A stretch of DNA of 64,000 nucleotides from Skermania sp. ID1734 (GTDB taxonomy: Bacteria; Actinomycetota; Actinomycetes; Mycobacteriales; Mycobacteriaceae). Made by a program: the position numbers and the translations under genes. Below the pieces are notes generated by a model. The model did not search any database and had not been told where the DNA came from. It was given only the letters and a program-made list of their open reading frames with translations. The stretch lies in the NCBI RefSeq assembly GCF_007489285.1, contig NZ_VLIY01000024.1, positions 1 to 64,000 of the forward strand, in the 5' to 3' direction. Positions 54,003 through 63,539 of the stretch are shown here, in pieces. The stretch's first letter is position 1. Each line of letters starts with the position of its first letter.

Positions 54003-54006
54003 CGGA

Positions 54007-54858
54007 TCAGGAGTCGAGGAACAGGTCGAGTTCCAACTCACCCTCCCCCGGTACTACGCGGTACTTGTCGAAGTCGTTGATGCCCTTGGCCGCCAGCACC
54101 TCATCATCGATGAAGAAATTTCCGGTTGTCTCGCTACCCGGTGAGGTCAGCACCGCGTAGGCGGCGTCGGCCATGATGTCCGGGGTGCGCGAATTTGCGA
54201 CCATCTCTTCGCCGCCGAGGACGTTGCGGACGGCCGCGCTGGCGATGGTGGTGTGCGGCCACAACGAGTTCACACCGATGCCGTCGGGCTTCAGCTCCTC
54301 CGCAAAACCCAAAGTGGTGAGTGACATTCCGTACTTGGCGATGGTGTAGGCGAGCATCCGGCCCGCCCAGCGCGGGTTCAGATTCAGTGGTGGGGACAGC
54401 GTCAAAATGTGCGGGTTGCGTCCCGCCCGCGCCGATTCGCGCAGGGCCGGCAGGCAGAGTTTGGCAAGCAGGAAGCTGCCGCGGCAGTTGATGTCCTGCA
54501 TCAGGTCGTACTTCTTCATCGAAATCGTGTCCGTATCGGCGAGATCTATCGCCGACGCGTTGTTGACGACGATGTCGATGCCGCCGAACCGGTCGATGGT
54601 CTGCTCGACAGCGTGCTCCACTTGGATGTCCATGCGGACGTCCCCGACGAACTTCAGTACCTTGCCGCCGACTTCTTCCAGTTCGGCCGCGGCGGTGTGA
54701 ATGGTGCCAGGCAACTTTGGGTGCGGCGCGTCGGTCTTGGCGATCAGCGTGATGTTGGCGCCGTCGGCGGCGGCGCGCTTGGCTATTTCCAGGCCTATGC
54801 CGCGGCTTCCGCCGGACATGATCATGGTTCTGTCGGCGAGTGGTTTGTTGGTGGTCAT
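54007..54858 (-). CDS. SDR-family oxidoreductase (HSDL2-like)
   Basis: 283 residues. The nucleotide motif SGGSRGIGLEIAKRAAADGA and the NNASAI segment are clear. The C-terminal part includes AYTIAKYGMSLTTLGFAEEL (the Y-x-x-x-K variant), SLWPHTTIASAAVRNVLGG and NFFIDDEVLAAKGINDFDKY, which mark the hydroxysteroid-dehydrogenase-like 2 subgroup. The substrate is probably a lipid hydroxyl or ketone. It is the last gene of the PHA/lipid cluster and is convergent with pknK (stops 4 bp apart). Confidence 0.82.
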   Translation of the reverse strand: MTTNKPLADRTMIMSGGSRGIGLEIAKRAAADGANITLIAKTDAPHPKLPGTIHTAAAELEEVGGKVLKFVGDVRMDIQVEHAVEQTIDRFGGIDIVVNNASAIDLADTDTISMKKYDLMQDINCRGSFLLAKLCLPALRESARAGRNPHILTLSPPLNLNPRWAGRMLAYTIAKYGMSLTTLGFAEELKPDGIGVNSLWPHTTIASAAVRNVLGGEEMVANSRTPDIMADAAYAVLTSPGSETTGNFFIDDEVLAAKGINDFDKYRVVPGEGELELDLFLDS

Positions 54859-54888
54859 CTGAATCTCCCTCTTCAGGTCAGCTCGTGA

Positions 54889-55764
54889 TCAGGCCGGCAG
54901 GTCGACGTCCAGTTCGGTGTCTGGTACAGCAGAGCGCAGAAACGCGCTAACGACGGGTGCAAGTTCGGCCGCGTTCAGCACCAGATCGATATGGCCGCCC
55001 GGATGCACATGCATGGTGGAATGCGGTAAAAGTCGATTCATGATGTGTGCGTTGACAAGTGGAATGATCGGATCGTCAACGCCCGCGATGATGAGGGTGT
55101 CCTGGCGAATCATCGGCAACAAGGCGACACTGCTCCACACCGCTCCGGCGAGCAGTTGATGCAAATAGCCGATGCGAGACCCGGCGCGCAACTGGCCGCG
55201 AAACAGCTCGGCGACGTTGCCTTCATGATGGCGAACCGAGCCACCGTAGATTTCCCTGGCGATCGAAGCAGCGTAGTCGGGATCGGAAAACCTGCGCGGC
55301 GTCAGCATCTTCGACAAAACGTGCGGGCGGCCGGGCACCATGAACACGCCCGGACAGGTTGCGGCCAGAATCAGCCGACGGCATCGCCGCGGATTCTGAA
55401 AGGCGAACTGTTGCGCCAGTCCCCCGCCCCAGGACAACCCGAGCACGTCCACCACGCCGAACCCGAGTTTGTCCAGCACCCGGCCCAGCACCCAGGCGAG
55501 GTATGGAAATCCATAGGGCGCAATGGACGTCGGCGAGCCACCGGTGCCGGGCGCATCGAAACGGATCACCGTCAGCGCGGGGTCGAGCTCGTCGACGAGC
55601 GGGTCAAGTACCTCGAGGCTCGCCCCAATTCCGTTGCAGAGCACCAGCGGTACGGAGTTGCCGGCTCGGCCGAATCCTGGCCGGACATGCACCCGCATCC
55701 GCTGCCCACCCGCGGCCACGTAGGTATCGGTTAACTGTGTCGGGGCGAAAACACGGGTGGACAT
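54889..55764 (-). CDS. PHA depolymerase-like alpha/beta hydrolase (PhaZ type)
   Basis: 291 residues from ATG 55764 (GGGAG upstream). It has the alpha/beta-hydrolase order: VPLVLCNGIGASLEVLDPLV, FDAPGTGGSPTS, nucleophile in LGLSWGGGLAQQFAFQ, acid in GVDDPIIPLVNAH and His in HPGGHIDLVL. The pattern fits intracellular medium-chain PHA depolymerases, and it follows phaC by 10 bp on the minus strand. It probably releases hydroxyacyl units from stored polyester. It is cytoplasmic and lacks a signal peptide. Confidence 0.84.
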   Translation of the reverse strand: MSTRVFAPTQLTDTYVAAGGQRMRVHVRPGFGRAGNSVPLVLCNGIGASLEVLDPLVDELDPALTVIRFDAPGTGGSPTSIAPYGFPYLAWVLGRVLDKLGFGVVDVLGLSWGGGLAQQFAFQNPRRCRRLILAATCPGVFMVPGRPHVLSKMLTPRRFSDPDYAASIAREIYGGSVRHHEGNVAELFRGQLRAGSRIGYLHQLLAGAVWSSVALLPMIRQDTLIIAGVDDPIIPLVNAHIMNRLLPHSTMHVHPGGHIDLVLNAAELAPVVSAFLRSAVPDTELDVDLPA

Positions 55765-55774
55765 TGGCACTCCC

Positions 55775-57460
55775 TTACTTCTGCAGGACGTAGGTTCCGG
55801 GGGCAGGCGCCAACGGCGGGTAGCCTTCGGCGCCCAGTACCTGTGGGGCATCGACATCGTCACCACTGCGTTCTGCCAACCAGGCCGCGTAATCGACCCA
55901 CCAGGAGTCAGGGCACTTTTCGGCCGAAGCCAGCCAGTCCTCGGCCCGTTCCGGACCAACCGGTGCGGTGCGGAAGGACGCCTTGGGATTGCCTGGCGGG
56001 TTGACCAGCGCGGCGATGTGTCCGCTGGTGGAAAGGACGTATTTGTTGTCCTTGCTCCCGAGCAACCGGGCGCTACGGTACGTCGCCTGCCACGGGCAGA
56101 TATGGTCGGCGACGCCGCCGACCACATACGAGTCGCAGGTGATCTTCGACAGGTCCACGGGAGTGCCGAGCATGCTCACCGCGCCCGGCGTGGTCAACGA
56201 ATTCTGCAAACCCATCATGATCATGTCCCGGTGCAGCGCGGCGGCCATGCGGGTGGTGTCGGCGTTCCAGAACAACACGTCGAACGCTGCCGGTGAGCGG
56301 CCCTGGACGTAGTTGTTGACCCAATATCGCCACACCAGGTCGGTCGGCCGGAGCCACGCGAACACCTCCGCCGTCGCTCGCCCGTCCAGGTAGCCCTTCT
56401 TCGCCGACGCCCGAATCGCCGCCTGGGCTGCTCGCTCGCTCATCGCGGCCGAGGCGAAACCGGCCCGGTTCTGATCCAACACTGTGACGGCCAGCGTGAG
56501 CCCGGCGATCTTGTCGCCCTCACCGATCGAAAACAGGTGTGCGGCAACCATCGCGGCGAGCATGCCGCCCGAACACGTGGCGAGCAGGTGCGCGGTGTCG
56601 CTGGCGGTGATCGCTCGGACGGCGTCGAGCGCCTCCACGATTGCCGCGCCGTAGGTGTCAAATCCCCAGTTACGGTGCCGCGCTTGTGGATTGCGCCAGG
56701 AGATCGTGAAAACCTGCTGACCCTGGGAGACGAAGTATTCGATCATGCTGCGGCCGGGCGCAATATCCAGGATGTAGAACTTGTTGATCACCGGCGGCAC
56801 CATCAGCAATGGCACCTGATGCACGGTCGGCGTCTGCGGTGAGTACTGAATCAACTCGAACACCCTGGTCTGCAGGACCACCGCGCCCTTGGTGGTTGCC
56901 ACGGTCTCCCCCACCGCGTAGGCGTCCGGTTCCACCATCGCGGGCACCCGCGGCTTGGACAGCATGTCACGGGCGAAAGCCCGGGCACCGCGGACGGCCG
57001 ACATGCCGCCGGTATCGATGAGCGCCTTCCACCCCAGCGGGCTCAACAGTGGATTGTTGGAGGGCGAGAGACCCTCGAGCAGGTTGTCCAGCACGAACCG
57101 CATCTTTTCCGAATCTCGCCAATCCAACCGCGCATCCGCGAACAGTTGGTCAGCGGTGGCGGCCGTGGCCAAATACGCCTGCATTGTGCGGTGTAGCAAC
57201 GGGTTCTGCTCCCAGCCGGGGTCGGCAAACCGCTTGTCAGCCCGCGCCGGCGCCCGGTCGGACGAGCCGATCGCGATCGCCCCGAGTTCGCGGGCCAGGC
57301 CGCCCACCCGATTCGCCACCGTTCCAGGCTGTTTCGCGAGGCTGGCGCCCAGCCGGCTCCAGGACTGATTCGGCATCATCCGACCAAGGAAGGGCCGGGT
57401 CGCGCTGGTGAGCAACAAATCCAGCGGCGCAGCCAACTCCTCCGCATTGGTCACAGCCAT
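55775..57460 (-). CDS. phaC: Polyhydroxyalkanoate synthase (PhaC)
   Basis: 561 residues. The synthase triad can be placed as Cys296 (TCSGGMLAAM lipase-like box with Cys), Asp452 (GGVADHICPW) and His481 (STSGHIAALVNPPGN). The N-terminal PHA-polymerase domain (residues 70-180; SEKMRFVLDNLLEGLSPSNN) and the SWRNPQARHRNWGFDTY segment are typical of class I/II synthases. It links 3-hydroxyacyl-CoA units into polyester. A PhaB-like reductase precedes it and a PhaZ-like depolymerase follows. Confidence 0.9.
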   Translation of the reverse strand: MAVTNAEELAAPLDLLLTSATRPFLGRMMPNQSWSRLGASLAKQPGTVANRVGGLARELGAIAIGSSDRAPARADKRFADPGWEQNPLLHRTMQAYLATAATADQLFADARLDWRDSEKMRFVLDNLLEGLSPSNNPLLSPLGWKALIDTGGMSAVRGARAFARDMLSKPRVPAMVEPDAYAVGETVATTKGAVVLQTRVFELIQYSPQTPTVHQVPLLMVPPVINKFYILDIAPGRSMIEYFVSQGQQVFTISWRNPQARHRNWGFDTYGAAIVEALDAVRAITASDTAHLLATCSGGMLAAMVAAHLFSIGEGDKIAGLTLAVTVLDQNRAGFASAAMSERAAQAAIRASAKKGYLDGRATAEVFAWLRPTDLVWRYWVNNYVQGRSPAAFDVLFWNADTTRMAAALHRDMIMMGLQNSLTTPGAVSMLGTPVDLSKITCDSYVVGGVADHICPWQATYRSARLLGSKDNKYVLSTSGHIAALVNPPGNPKASFRTAPVGPERAEDWLASAEKCPDSWWVDYAAWLAERSGDDVDAPQVLGAEGYPPLAPAPGTYVLQK

Positions 57461-57508
57461 GGTTTTCCCCTGCTTTCTGTTGTGTGAGAACGGGCAATCG
57501 AGTCGGGC

Positions 57509-58339
57509 TCACATGTCCATGCCGCCGTTGACGCTCCACACCTGTCCGGTGATGTAGGAGGAGGCGTCGGCGGCGAGGAAATGCACAACGCGCGCAATCT
57601 CTTCCGGACGCCCGGCGCGGCGAGCCGGAATCTGGCTGGTGAGCTTGTTCAACACCTTCTCCGGGATCGCTGCGGTCATTTCGGTGGCCACCAAACCGGG
57701 CGTCACGGTGTTGACGGTGATTCCGTCGCTGGGCTTACCGGACTTCGCCAACTGGAACGCTGCTTCCTTGGCCAGTGTCTTGGTGAGGCCGAACAACCCG
57801 GATTTCGACGCGGCGTAGTTGGCCTGCCCGATGTTGCCGGTCTCGCCCACCACCGAGGACAGGTTCACGATCCGGCCGGTACCGCGCTCGACCATGTGCG
57901 ACAAGGCGGCCTGGGAGAGAAAGAATGCGCCGGACAGATTGACCGCAAGCACCGAGTACCAGTCCTCGTCGGTCATGGTGGCGACGGTCTTGTCGCTGGT
58001 GATGCCCGCGTTGTTCACCAAAATGTCCAAGCGCCCGTGGGTTTCGATCACCTCAGCGATCGTCCGGCGGCAGTCGACCGACGCCCCGACGTTGCCTTGA
58101 TGGGCCGATGCCGACGCGCCGTGTTGCTGACAGGTCTGGCCGAGGTCCGCGGCGAATCGTTGTGCAGCCTCCGCGTTACGGCTGTAGCCGACAGCGACCG
58201 ACGCGCCCTGTCCGGCCAGACTGCGCGCGATCGCCGCACCGATACCGCGTGTTCCTCCTGTAACGAACGCCACTCGGCCCGCGAGCTTGTCGGCATGCGG
58301 TGCACGTGCGTCAACGTGCTGTACATCCAAGACGTCCAT
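57509..58339 (-). CDS. PhaB-like acetoacetyl-CoA reductase (SDR)
   Basis: 276 residues from ATG 58339. SDR motifs: FVTGGTRGIGAAIARSL, NNAGITSDKT, catalytic Ser in NLSSVVG and YAASKSG. The PGLVATEMTAAIPEKV and SYITGQVWSVNGGMDM segments match acetoacetyl-CoA reductase/FabG-like enzymes that make (R)-3-hydroxyacyl-CoA for PHA synthase. It is the gene directly upstream of phaC (48-bp gap). An unusual ~17-residue N-terminal leader (MDVLDVQHVDARAPHADKLA) precedes the core. A FabG role is the alternative. Confidence 0.84.
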   Translation of the reverse strand: MDVLDVQHVDARAPHADKLAGRVAFVTGGTRGIGAAIARSLAGQGASVAVGYSRNAEAAQRFAADLGQTCQQHGASASAHQGNVGASVDCRRTIAEVIETHGRLDILVNNAGITSDKTVATMTDEDWYSVLAVNLSGAFFLSQAALSHMVERGTGRIVNLSSVVGETGNIGQANYAASKSGLFGLTKTLAKEAAFQLAKSGKPSDGITVNTVTPGLVATEMTAAIPEKVLNKLTSQIPARRAGRPEEIARVVHFLAADASSYITGQVWSVNGGMDM

Positions 58340-58486
58340 GTGCTGTTCACTCCGTCGGTCGTGGTCGAGAATCTTTGTGCCGCATGACCCGCTGACGCAT
58401 TCACCTTCGCAGCTCGCCCGAGCCTGATCACCGTCTCCGCGGGACAACGATCGAAGCCGGTGTTGGTTGCCGGAACCAATCGCCGC

Positions 58487-59908
58487 TCAGCCGTGGCGCT
58501 GCAGGTATGCCAGCGCGAGTTTGGCGGCGTTGGCGCCGCACATGCCGTGGGCGCCTGGTCCAGGTGGCGTGGCCGCCGAGCAGATGTAGACACCGGGCAC
58601 GCCTGTCTTGTACGGCGACAGGGTGATTCGCGGCCCGAAGATCAACTGACGGATGTCCTTGGCACCCGTCATGATGTCACCACCGACATAGTTCGGGTTG
58701 TAGACGGACATCTCGGTGGTCGAACGCACGGCCATCCCTACGATCTGCTCCCGGAATCCAGGAGCGAAGCGCTCGATCTGCGCGATGATCGCCTCCGTGG
58801 CATCCCCGCTGTAGCCGTTCGGCACATGGGCATACGTCCATAGCGGATGAATATCACCCACGGAACGAGACGGGTCGGCCAGATACTGCTGCCCGACCAG
58901 CACGAACGGACGCTCCGGCATCCGGCCGGCATGAATCTCACGCTCGGTCGCGGCCAACTCGTCAAAACTGCCGACCACGTGCACGGTCCCGGCGTGCTTT
59001 GCGTAGCCGTTGGTCCACGGCACGCCGCCCTCGACCGCGAAATCCACCTTGAACGCCCCCGGCCCGCGGCGAAACCGCTTGTAGGCGCGTGAAACTCGGC
59101 CCGGCAAGCGGCCACCCAGAATGTTGGCGACCGCAGCCGGATCCAGGTCGAAGAGTGTGACGTCCGTGCGAGGCAATTGCGAGACCGACTCCACCTTGAT
59201 ACCGGTCTCGATCTTGCCGCCGAGGTCCGTCAACAGTGCCACCAGCGCGTTCGCGATCGACTGCGACCCGCCCTTGGCCACCGCCCATCCGTACCGATGG
59301 CCGGCGGCGATGATGCCAAGCCCCACCGCCGCACTCATGGGGTAATGCAGCGGCCGAAAGGCATGAGCGGCAATGCCGCCGTAGAGCGCCCGGCCCTCTT
59401 CGGTGCGGAAGAGCCGGGCGAACGCCGAACCCGGCAGCACTGTCGGCGCACCAAACCGCGCCAGCGTCAAGGGATGCCGCGGCACCCTCAGGAGTGGCCG
59501 CATGATGTCCTCCGACAGCGCGTCGAAGCGAGCTGACGGCTGGCCGAAGGCCATGCGCCACCGCGGCCCGTCCTTGCCGAGGCCAGCGGCGGTGGCCTCC
59601 ACCGACTTGAGCAGAACCCCAGCCTTGCCGCTGTCCAGGGGGTGCACGCAATCGATCTGCGGTTGCAGCCACGAGAGCCCGTACCGATCAAGTCCGAGAC
59701 CGCCCAAGAACTCCGAGCCAACGGCCATCGGGTGAATCGCCGAGCAGTGGTCGTGCAGCAGGCCCGGCACAATCGCCTCGCTGCTGCGCGTTCCGCCACC
59801 GACCTCGTCGGCAGCCTCGAGCACCGTTACCGCCACGCCCTCGGATGCCAGGGCCACGGCGGCGGCGAGCCCGTTGGGGCCACCACCCACGACAGTTGCT
59901 GTGCTCAT
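58487..59908 (-). CDS. CrtI/phytoene desaturase-like FAD oxidoreductase
   Basis: 473 residues from ATG 59908; an in-frame GTG six codons earlier is possible. The N-terminal dinucleotide fold is clear (VVGGGPNGLAAAVALASEGV, LEAADEVGGGTRSSE). The C-terminal region GVPGVYICSAATPPGPGAHG then MCGANAAKLAL is the CrtI-like FAD cap. The substrate-binding centre is unassigned. In mycobacteria such proteins oxidise or isomerise unknown lipids. It lies downstream of DUF3556 and a strong hairpin (59955-59988) separates the two genes. Confidence 0.83.
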   Translation of the reverse strand: MSTATVVGGGPNGLAAAVALASEGVAVTVLEAADEVGGGTRSSEAIVPGLLHDHCSAIHPMAVGSEFLGGLGLDRYGLSWLQPQIDCVHPLDSGKAGVLLKSVEATAAGLGKDGPRWRMAFGQPSARFDALSEDIMRPLLRVPRHPLTLARFGAPTVLPGSAFARLFRTEEGRALYGGIAAHAFRPLHYPMSAAVGLGIIAAGHRYGWAVAKGGSQSIANALVALLTDLGGKIETGIKVESVSQLPRTDVTLFDLDPAAVANILGGRLPGRVSRAYKRFRRGPGAFKVDFAVEGGVPWTNGYAKHAGTVHVVGSFDELAATEREIHAGRMPERPFVLVGQQYLADPSRSVGDIHPLWTYAHVPNGYSGDATEAIIAQIERFAPGFREQIVGMAVRSTTEMSVYNPNYVGGDIMTGAKDIRQLIFGPRITLSPYKTGVPGVYICSAATPPGPGAHGMCGANAAKLALAYLQRHG

Positions 59909-59954
59909 TTTTTTCTCGACTCCCACTCGCTCCGGTTAGGTGCTTCGGTCGGTT

Positions 59955-59988
59955 TCACGGGTGGCCGCCCGAAGGCGGCCACCCGTGA
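59955..59988 (-). terminator. Strong UUCG-loop hairpin between DUF3556 and the CrtI-like gene
   Basis: A 15-bp perfect stem, TCACGGGTGGCCGCC and its complement, closes a four-base loop that reads UUCG on the minus-strand transcript. It begins eight bases past the DUF3556 stop. No U-run follows. It may terminate, attenuate or stabilise the mRNA between two genes of one cluster. Confidence 0.7.
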
Positions 59989-59995
59989 TGGTTGA

Positions 59996-61834
59996 TCAGG
60001 TCAACGCGCCCTTACCGCGCCGTGCCTCCACGCGATGCACTGCAGGCTGCTGACCGTTCGTCTGGGCAGGTGCTGCCGTCGCGGTACGAGACCAGGTGGT
60101 GTTCAACGGAATCGGACCGTTGGGCAGCCATGGCTGTTCGTTGACCGCGTCGGCCACCCGCCACGTTCCGGTCTCGATCACACCGAGCGCAGCGTCGATC
60201 ACCTTGTAGCGTTGGATGCCACTACCGAGCGCTTCGGACTCCACCCATGCAATGATGCACTCGCCCGGAGCGAACTGGGCCTCGTCCTGCACGGCCTTGA
60301 TGAATTCTTCGTTGTGCATGTGGCCGTCACCGAAGTTGAAGCCCAGCACGGAGTTGCACAAAAACTCGGCCTCGCGTACGTCGCGGCTGTCGATGTCCGG
60401 CGTCCGCGTGAGCAGCAGGGAGAACAACCCGCGGGCCTGGCTGTGCAAGCTGCGCCAGCCGATGGTGCGCTGTAAGTGCAACTCGGCCAGGTTCTTCGGC
60501 ATCCCGAGCCCTTCGATGAACTGATCGATCTGGTTCTTTGCGGGCTTGGTGACCCGGTTGAGCTTCTGCTCGGTACCAGGCGCGAACGACCACAGTGCCG
60601 ACGCCCAGTTACCGGCGTACTGGCGCATGGAGGGCAGGAACGAGACCTTGTCCGGCCGGAAGTTGCCCAGCACCGGGAAGAACAACAATGCAGCGCCGAT
60701 GATTGCGGCCAGCCACGCCGGCGACATGTCCCACGGCGCGAAGCCGCTGGAGTTCGGGAAGCCGATGAACAGGAACACTGCCGCGTAGCCGAACAGGATG
60801 TTCCATTCCAGCGGCACCGCCAACGGGAAGGTCGAGATGATGAACAGGTGGAACATCACCATGAACAGCGCCGCTGCGGTGGTCACATAGATGTTGGGCG
60901 AGAAGAACAAGATCAACGGGACGATGATCTCCGGAATCGTGCCACCGACGTGCGCCATCATGTGTGATACCCACGACGGACGCAGGTCCCTCGGAAAGTC
61001 CCGGTAGAACAGCCGCTTGATGGCCTTGAACGGCATCGACGGACTGTTCGACACCATCGGGGAAACAACGTTCGAGAAGTGCTTGCCGAACTTGGAGCAA
61101 CCAGCACCGATCCACACCACCACAATCAGGATCTTCAGCGCGATGATCATGTTCATGAACGGCAGCACCGCGAAGAAGAACAGTGCGGGGAAATACTGCT
61201 CGCCCCGAGCGGCCAAGAAGATGACCTTGTCCCGCAGCCCGTTGAGCACCAGCAGCACCAGTGGCGCGATCAGCAGAACCGGGTTCACCAGTCCGACGTT
61301 GTCCGGCAGCATGCCTTTAAGCGCGTCGCTGTCCACGCCCGGAAAGACAAGGGCGACGACCAGGCTGACGAGCAGCAGCAGATAGAGCGCGACGTCAAGG
61401 GGTGTGCGCCGGTCACCGTTAGTGCCCGGTATCCATTTCCACGGACGCATCCGGATGGTTCCCACCCTCGCGTAGTAGAGAGCGCCGCCGGTCATCGGCT
61501 TGACCTTGCCGGCCAGCGGACCCCACGAACCGGCCAGGTTCAGGCACTCCAGCAAGACGGTCCAGATCACTGCCTTCTGGTAGACGATCGGCTGATTCCA
61601 CCATTCGGCGACGTGCCAGAACGCCGGAAGTCCCGACGTCGCATTGGCGATCGTGATGCCGACAATCGAGTACAGCACGACGATCTTGAAGATGTAGATC
61701 GTGTGCAACATGTACGGCGAACCGAATCCATTCTCGGCCCAGTCGGTCGAGAGGATACGGATGCGTTGCATCAACGGCATTCGCACAAATTCGTCCGGAT
61801 CCACTGCGGGAAACACCGGATCTTTGAATCCCAT
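59996..61834 (-). CDS. DUF3556 transmembrane protein
   Basis: 612 residues, with AGGAGA before the ATG. About ten hydrophobic segments occupy residues 45-400 (IFKIVVLYSIVGITIA; LLLLVSLVVALVFPG; ALFFFAVLPFMNMIIALKIL; IPEIIVPLILFFSP). The C-terminal ~190 residues are soluble and contain LCNSVLGFNFGDGHMHNEEF and IIAWVESEALGSGIQRYKVI. This matches DUF3556, a family mainly of mycobacteria and relatives. The membrane part recalls HTTM-like proteins, but the function is not known. It is 38 bp downstream of the acyl-CoA synthetase gene. Confidence 0.85.
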   Translation of the reverse strand: MGFKDPVFPAVDPDEFVRMPLMQRIRILSTDWAENGFGSPYMLHTIYIFKIVVLYSIVGITIANATSGLPAFWHVAEWWNQPIVYQKAVIWTVLLECLNLAGSWGPLAGKVKPMTGGALYYARVGTIRMRPWKWIPGTNGDRRTPLDVALYLLLLVSLVVALVFPGVDSDALKGMLPDNVGLVNPVLLIAPLVLLVLNGLRDKVIFLAARGEQYFPALFFFAVLPFMNMIIALKILIVVVWIGAGCSKFGKHFSNVVSPMVSNSPSMPFKAIKRLFYRDFPRDLRPSWVSHMMAHVGGTIPEIIVPLILFFSPNIYVTTAAALFMVMFHLFIISTFPLAVPLEWNILFGYAAVFLFIGFPNSSGFAPWDMSPAWLAAIIGAALLFFPVLGNFRPDKVSFLPSMRQYAGNWASALWSFAPGTEQKLNRVTKPAKNQIDQFIEGLGMPKNLAELHLQRTIGWRSLHSQARGLFSLLLTRTPDIDSRDVREAEFLCNSVLGFNFGDGHMHNEEFIKAVQDEAQFAPGECIIAWVESEALGSGIQRYKVIDAALGVIETGTWRVADAVNEQPWLPNGPIPLNTTWSRTATAAPAQTNGQQPAVHRVEARRGKGALT

Positions 61835-61872
61835 GTCACTTTCTCCTGTCTTGAGTTTCTTGGGTATGTGGT

Positions 61873-63342
61873 TCAGGCGCCGGCGGGCGCGGTGAGCAAT
61901 CTGCGCAGCGACGGCTTGTCGAGCTTGCCGACGGCGTTCTTGGGTAGCTCGTCGAGAATCGTGATCTCGACGGGCAGTTTGTATTTCGAGAGGTTCTCGC
62001 GGGCGTGCTCGCGGATCTGATCGGTGGTTAGCTCAGCGCCCGAGTTCAGCGCGACGAATAGCACCGGTTCTTCGCCGTAGACCGCGCTGTCGCGTCCGAC
62101 GACGGCCGCCGCAGCGACTTCGGGCAGCTGATAGACGACTTCCTCGATTTCCTTCGGGTAGATGTTCTCCCCACCGCGGATGATCATATCCTTGGCGCGG
62201 TCGACGAGCATGAGGTATCCGTCGGAGTCGAAGCGGCCGATGTCGCCGGTATGCAGCCAGCCGTCGACAATCGTCTTGGCCGTCTCCTCCGCGCGGTTCA
62301 GATAGCCGCGCATGACATTTGGGCCCTGGATCAAGACTTCACCGGCTTCCCCGTCGGGCACCGGTTCCCCCTCGGGTCCGGCGATGCGGATGGTCTGACC
62401 CGGCAGCGGCAGACCGACAGTTCCCGGTTTGCGAGGACCGTCAAGCGGGTTGACCGTGCTGGCGCACGAACCTTCCGACAGCCCGTAACCCTCGATGAGC
62501 GGAATTCCGTAGCGGGCGTGGAACTTCTGCAACAGTTCGACGCTGGCCGGAGCAGCACCACAGATTCCGAACCGAACTGCCGAAGTGTCCGGCCGGACCT
62601 CGGGCGGTAGATCAGCGAGCATTGTGTAGATCGTCGGGACCGCGGAAAAATATGTGGCACCGCTCTTTTCGAGTCGATCGAAGAAGGTCTTCGGGCTGAA
62701 CCGGCCGGCAATTGTGGCCCGACCGCCGACCAGCAGCGGGGAGAGTGTGCTGACCATGATGCCGTTGACGTGGAACAACGGCAGGATGAGCAGGCTGTGA
62801 TCGGCGGCGGTCAGGCCGAAGGCATGAATGATCATGTCGCACATCGCGTTGACATTCGCGTGGTCGAGCATGACGCCCTTGGGCCGACCGGTGGTTCCGC
62901 TGGTGTAGATCAACAGCGCCAATGCGTCGTCGGGTACCTGCACGGCGGCGTCAGCCAACTCCTGACTTGAGGTCAGGTCGTCGGTCGTCACCACAGCGGC
63001 GCCGGGCACCTCGAAATCTATTGGGCTGCCTACCACGAGCACCTTGGCGGCCGCATCCGACACCTGGTAAGCGATCTCAGCCGGCACCAGCGAGGGATTG
63101 ATCGGAGTAACGGCTGCGCCCAAATGCCAAGCGGCGAACAGCGATACCACCAAAGCCGTGGTATTCGGCAGCATGACCGCCACGACGTCGCCGGCGGCGA
63201 CCCCCTGTGACTGGAATGCGGCCGCGGCCCGACGCACGGCGACGGCGAACTGCTCGTTGTCATAATCGATCTCGTCGTCCGCGATGCATGGCCCTTGCGG
63301 GTTTTCGTCGGCTCGGCGGTCTGGTAGTACCGAAAGGTTCAT
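61873..63342 (-). CDS. Fatty-acyl-CoA synthetase (FadD-type)
   Basis: 489 residues from ATG 63342, chosen for AAGGACC eight bases upstream. The frame extends much further up, but those codons lie in a duplicated leader. AMP-binding motifs: LLIYTSGTTGRPKGVMLDHA, EGYGLSEGS, GDIGRFDSDGYLMLVDRAKD and a C-terminal LPKNAVGKLDKPSLR with the adenylation lysine. It activates a carboxylic acid with ATP and CoA and is the first gene of the lipid cluster. Substrate range is unknown; a hydroxyacyl or medium-chain acid fits the PHA context. Confidence 0.9.
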   Translation of the reverse strand: MNLSVLPDRRADENPQGPCIADDEIDYDNEQFAVAVRRAAAAFQSQGVAAGDVVAVMLPNTTALVVSLFAAWHLGAAVTPINPSLVPAEIAYQVSDAAAKVLVVGSPIDFEVPGAAVVTTDDLTSSQELADAAVQVPDDALALLIYTSGTTGRPKGVMLDHANVNAMCDMIIHAFGLTAADHSLLILPLFHVNGIMVSTLSPLLVGGRATIAGRFSPKTFFDRLEKSGATYFSAVPTIYTMLADLPPEVRPDTSAVRFGICGAAPASVELLQKFHARYGIPLIEGYGLSEGSCASTVNPLDGPRKPGTVGLPLPGQTIRIAGPEGEPVPDGEAGEVLIQGPNVMRGYLNRAEETAKTIVDGWLHTGDIGRFDSDGYLMLVDRAKDMIIRGGENIYPKEIEEVVYQLPEVAAAAVVGRDSAVYGEEPVLFVALNSGAELTTDQIREHARENLSKYKLPVEITILDELPKNAVGKLDKPSLRRLLTAPAGA

Positions 63343-63346
63343 GGGC

Positions 63347-63462
63347 GGTCCTTGAATCAGCGGAATTCGAAGTGGACGGCTCAACAGTAGGAATCGGTGA
63401 TCGGCATCACACCGTCGCGAATCAACGAAGTCTGCGACAACCATTGTCACGCGAGAACAAAC
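63347..63462 (-). repeat. fadD leader, copy B of a diverged direct repeat
   Basis: This ~116-bp leader, which ends with the fadD ribosome site AAGGACC, resembles the upstream block at 63629-63736 in the same orientation. GACGGTGTGATGC is identical in both. It contains the GTTTGTT start and CCGTCC near its end. Confidence 0.65.
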
Positions 63463-63539
63463 GCCGATTGGATGGACGTCGGTCCACGAAACTGCTTGCC
63501 AGCACGTCGAATTGCGGCCCTGTACCGGTACCAACATGC

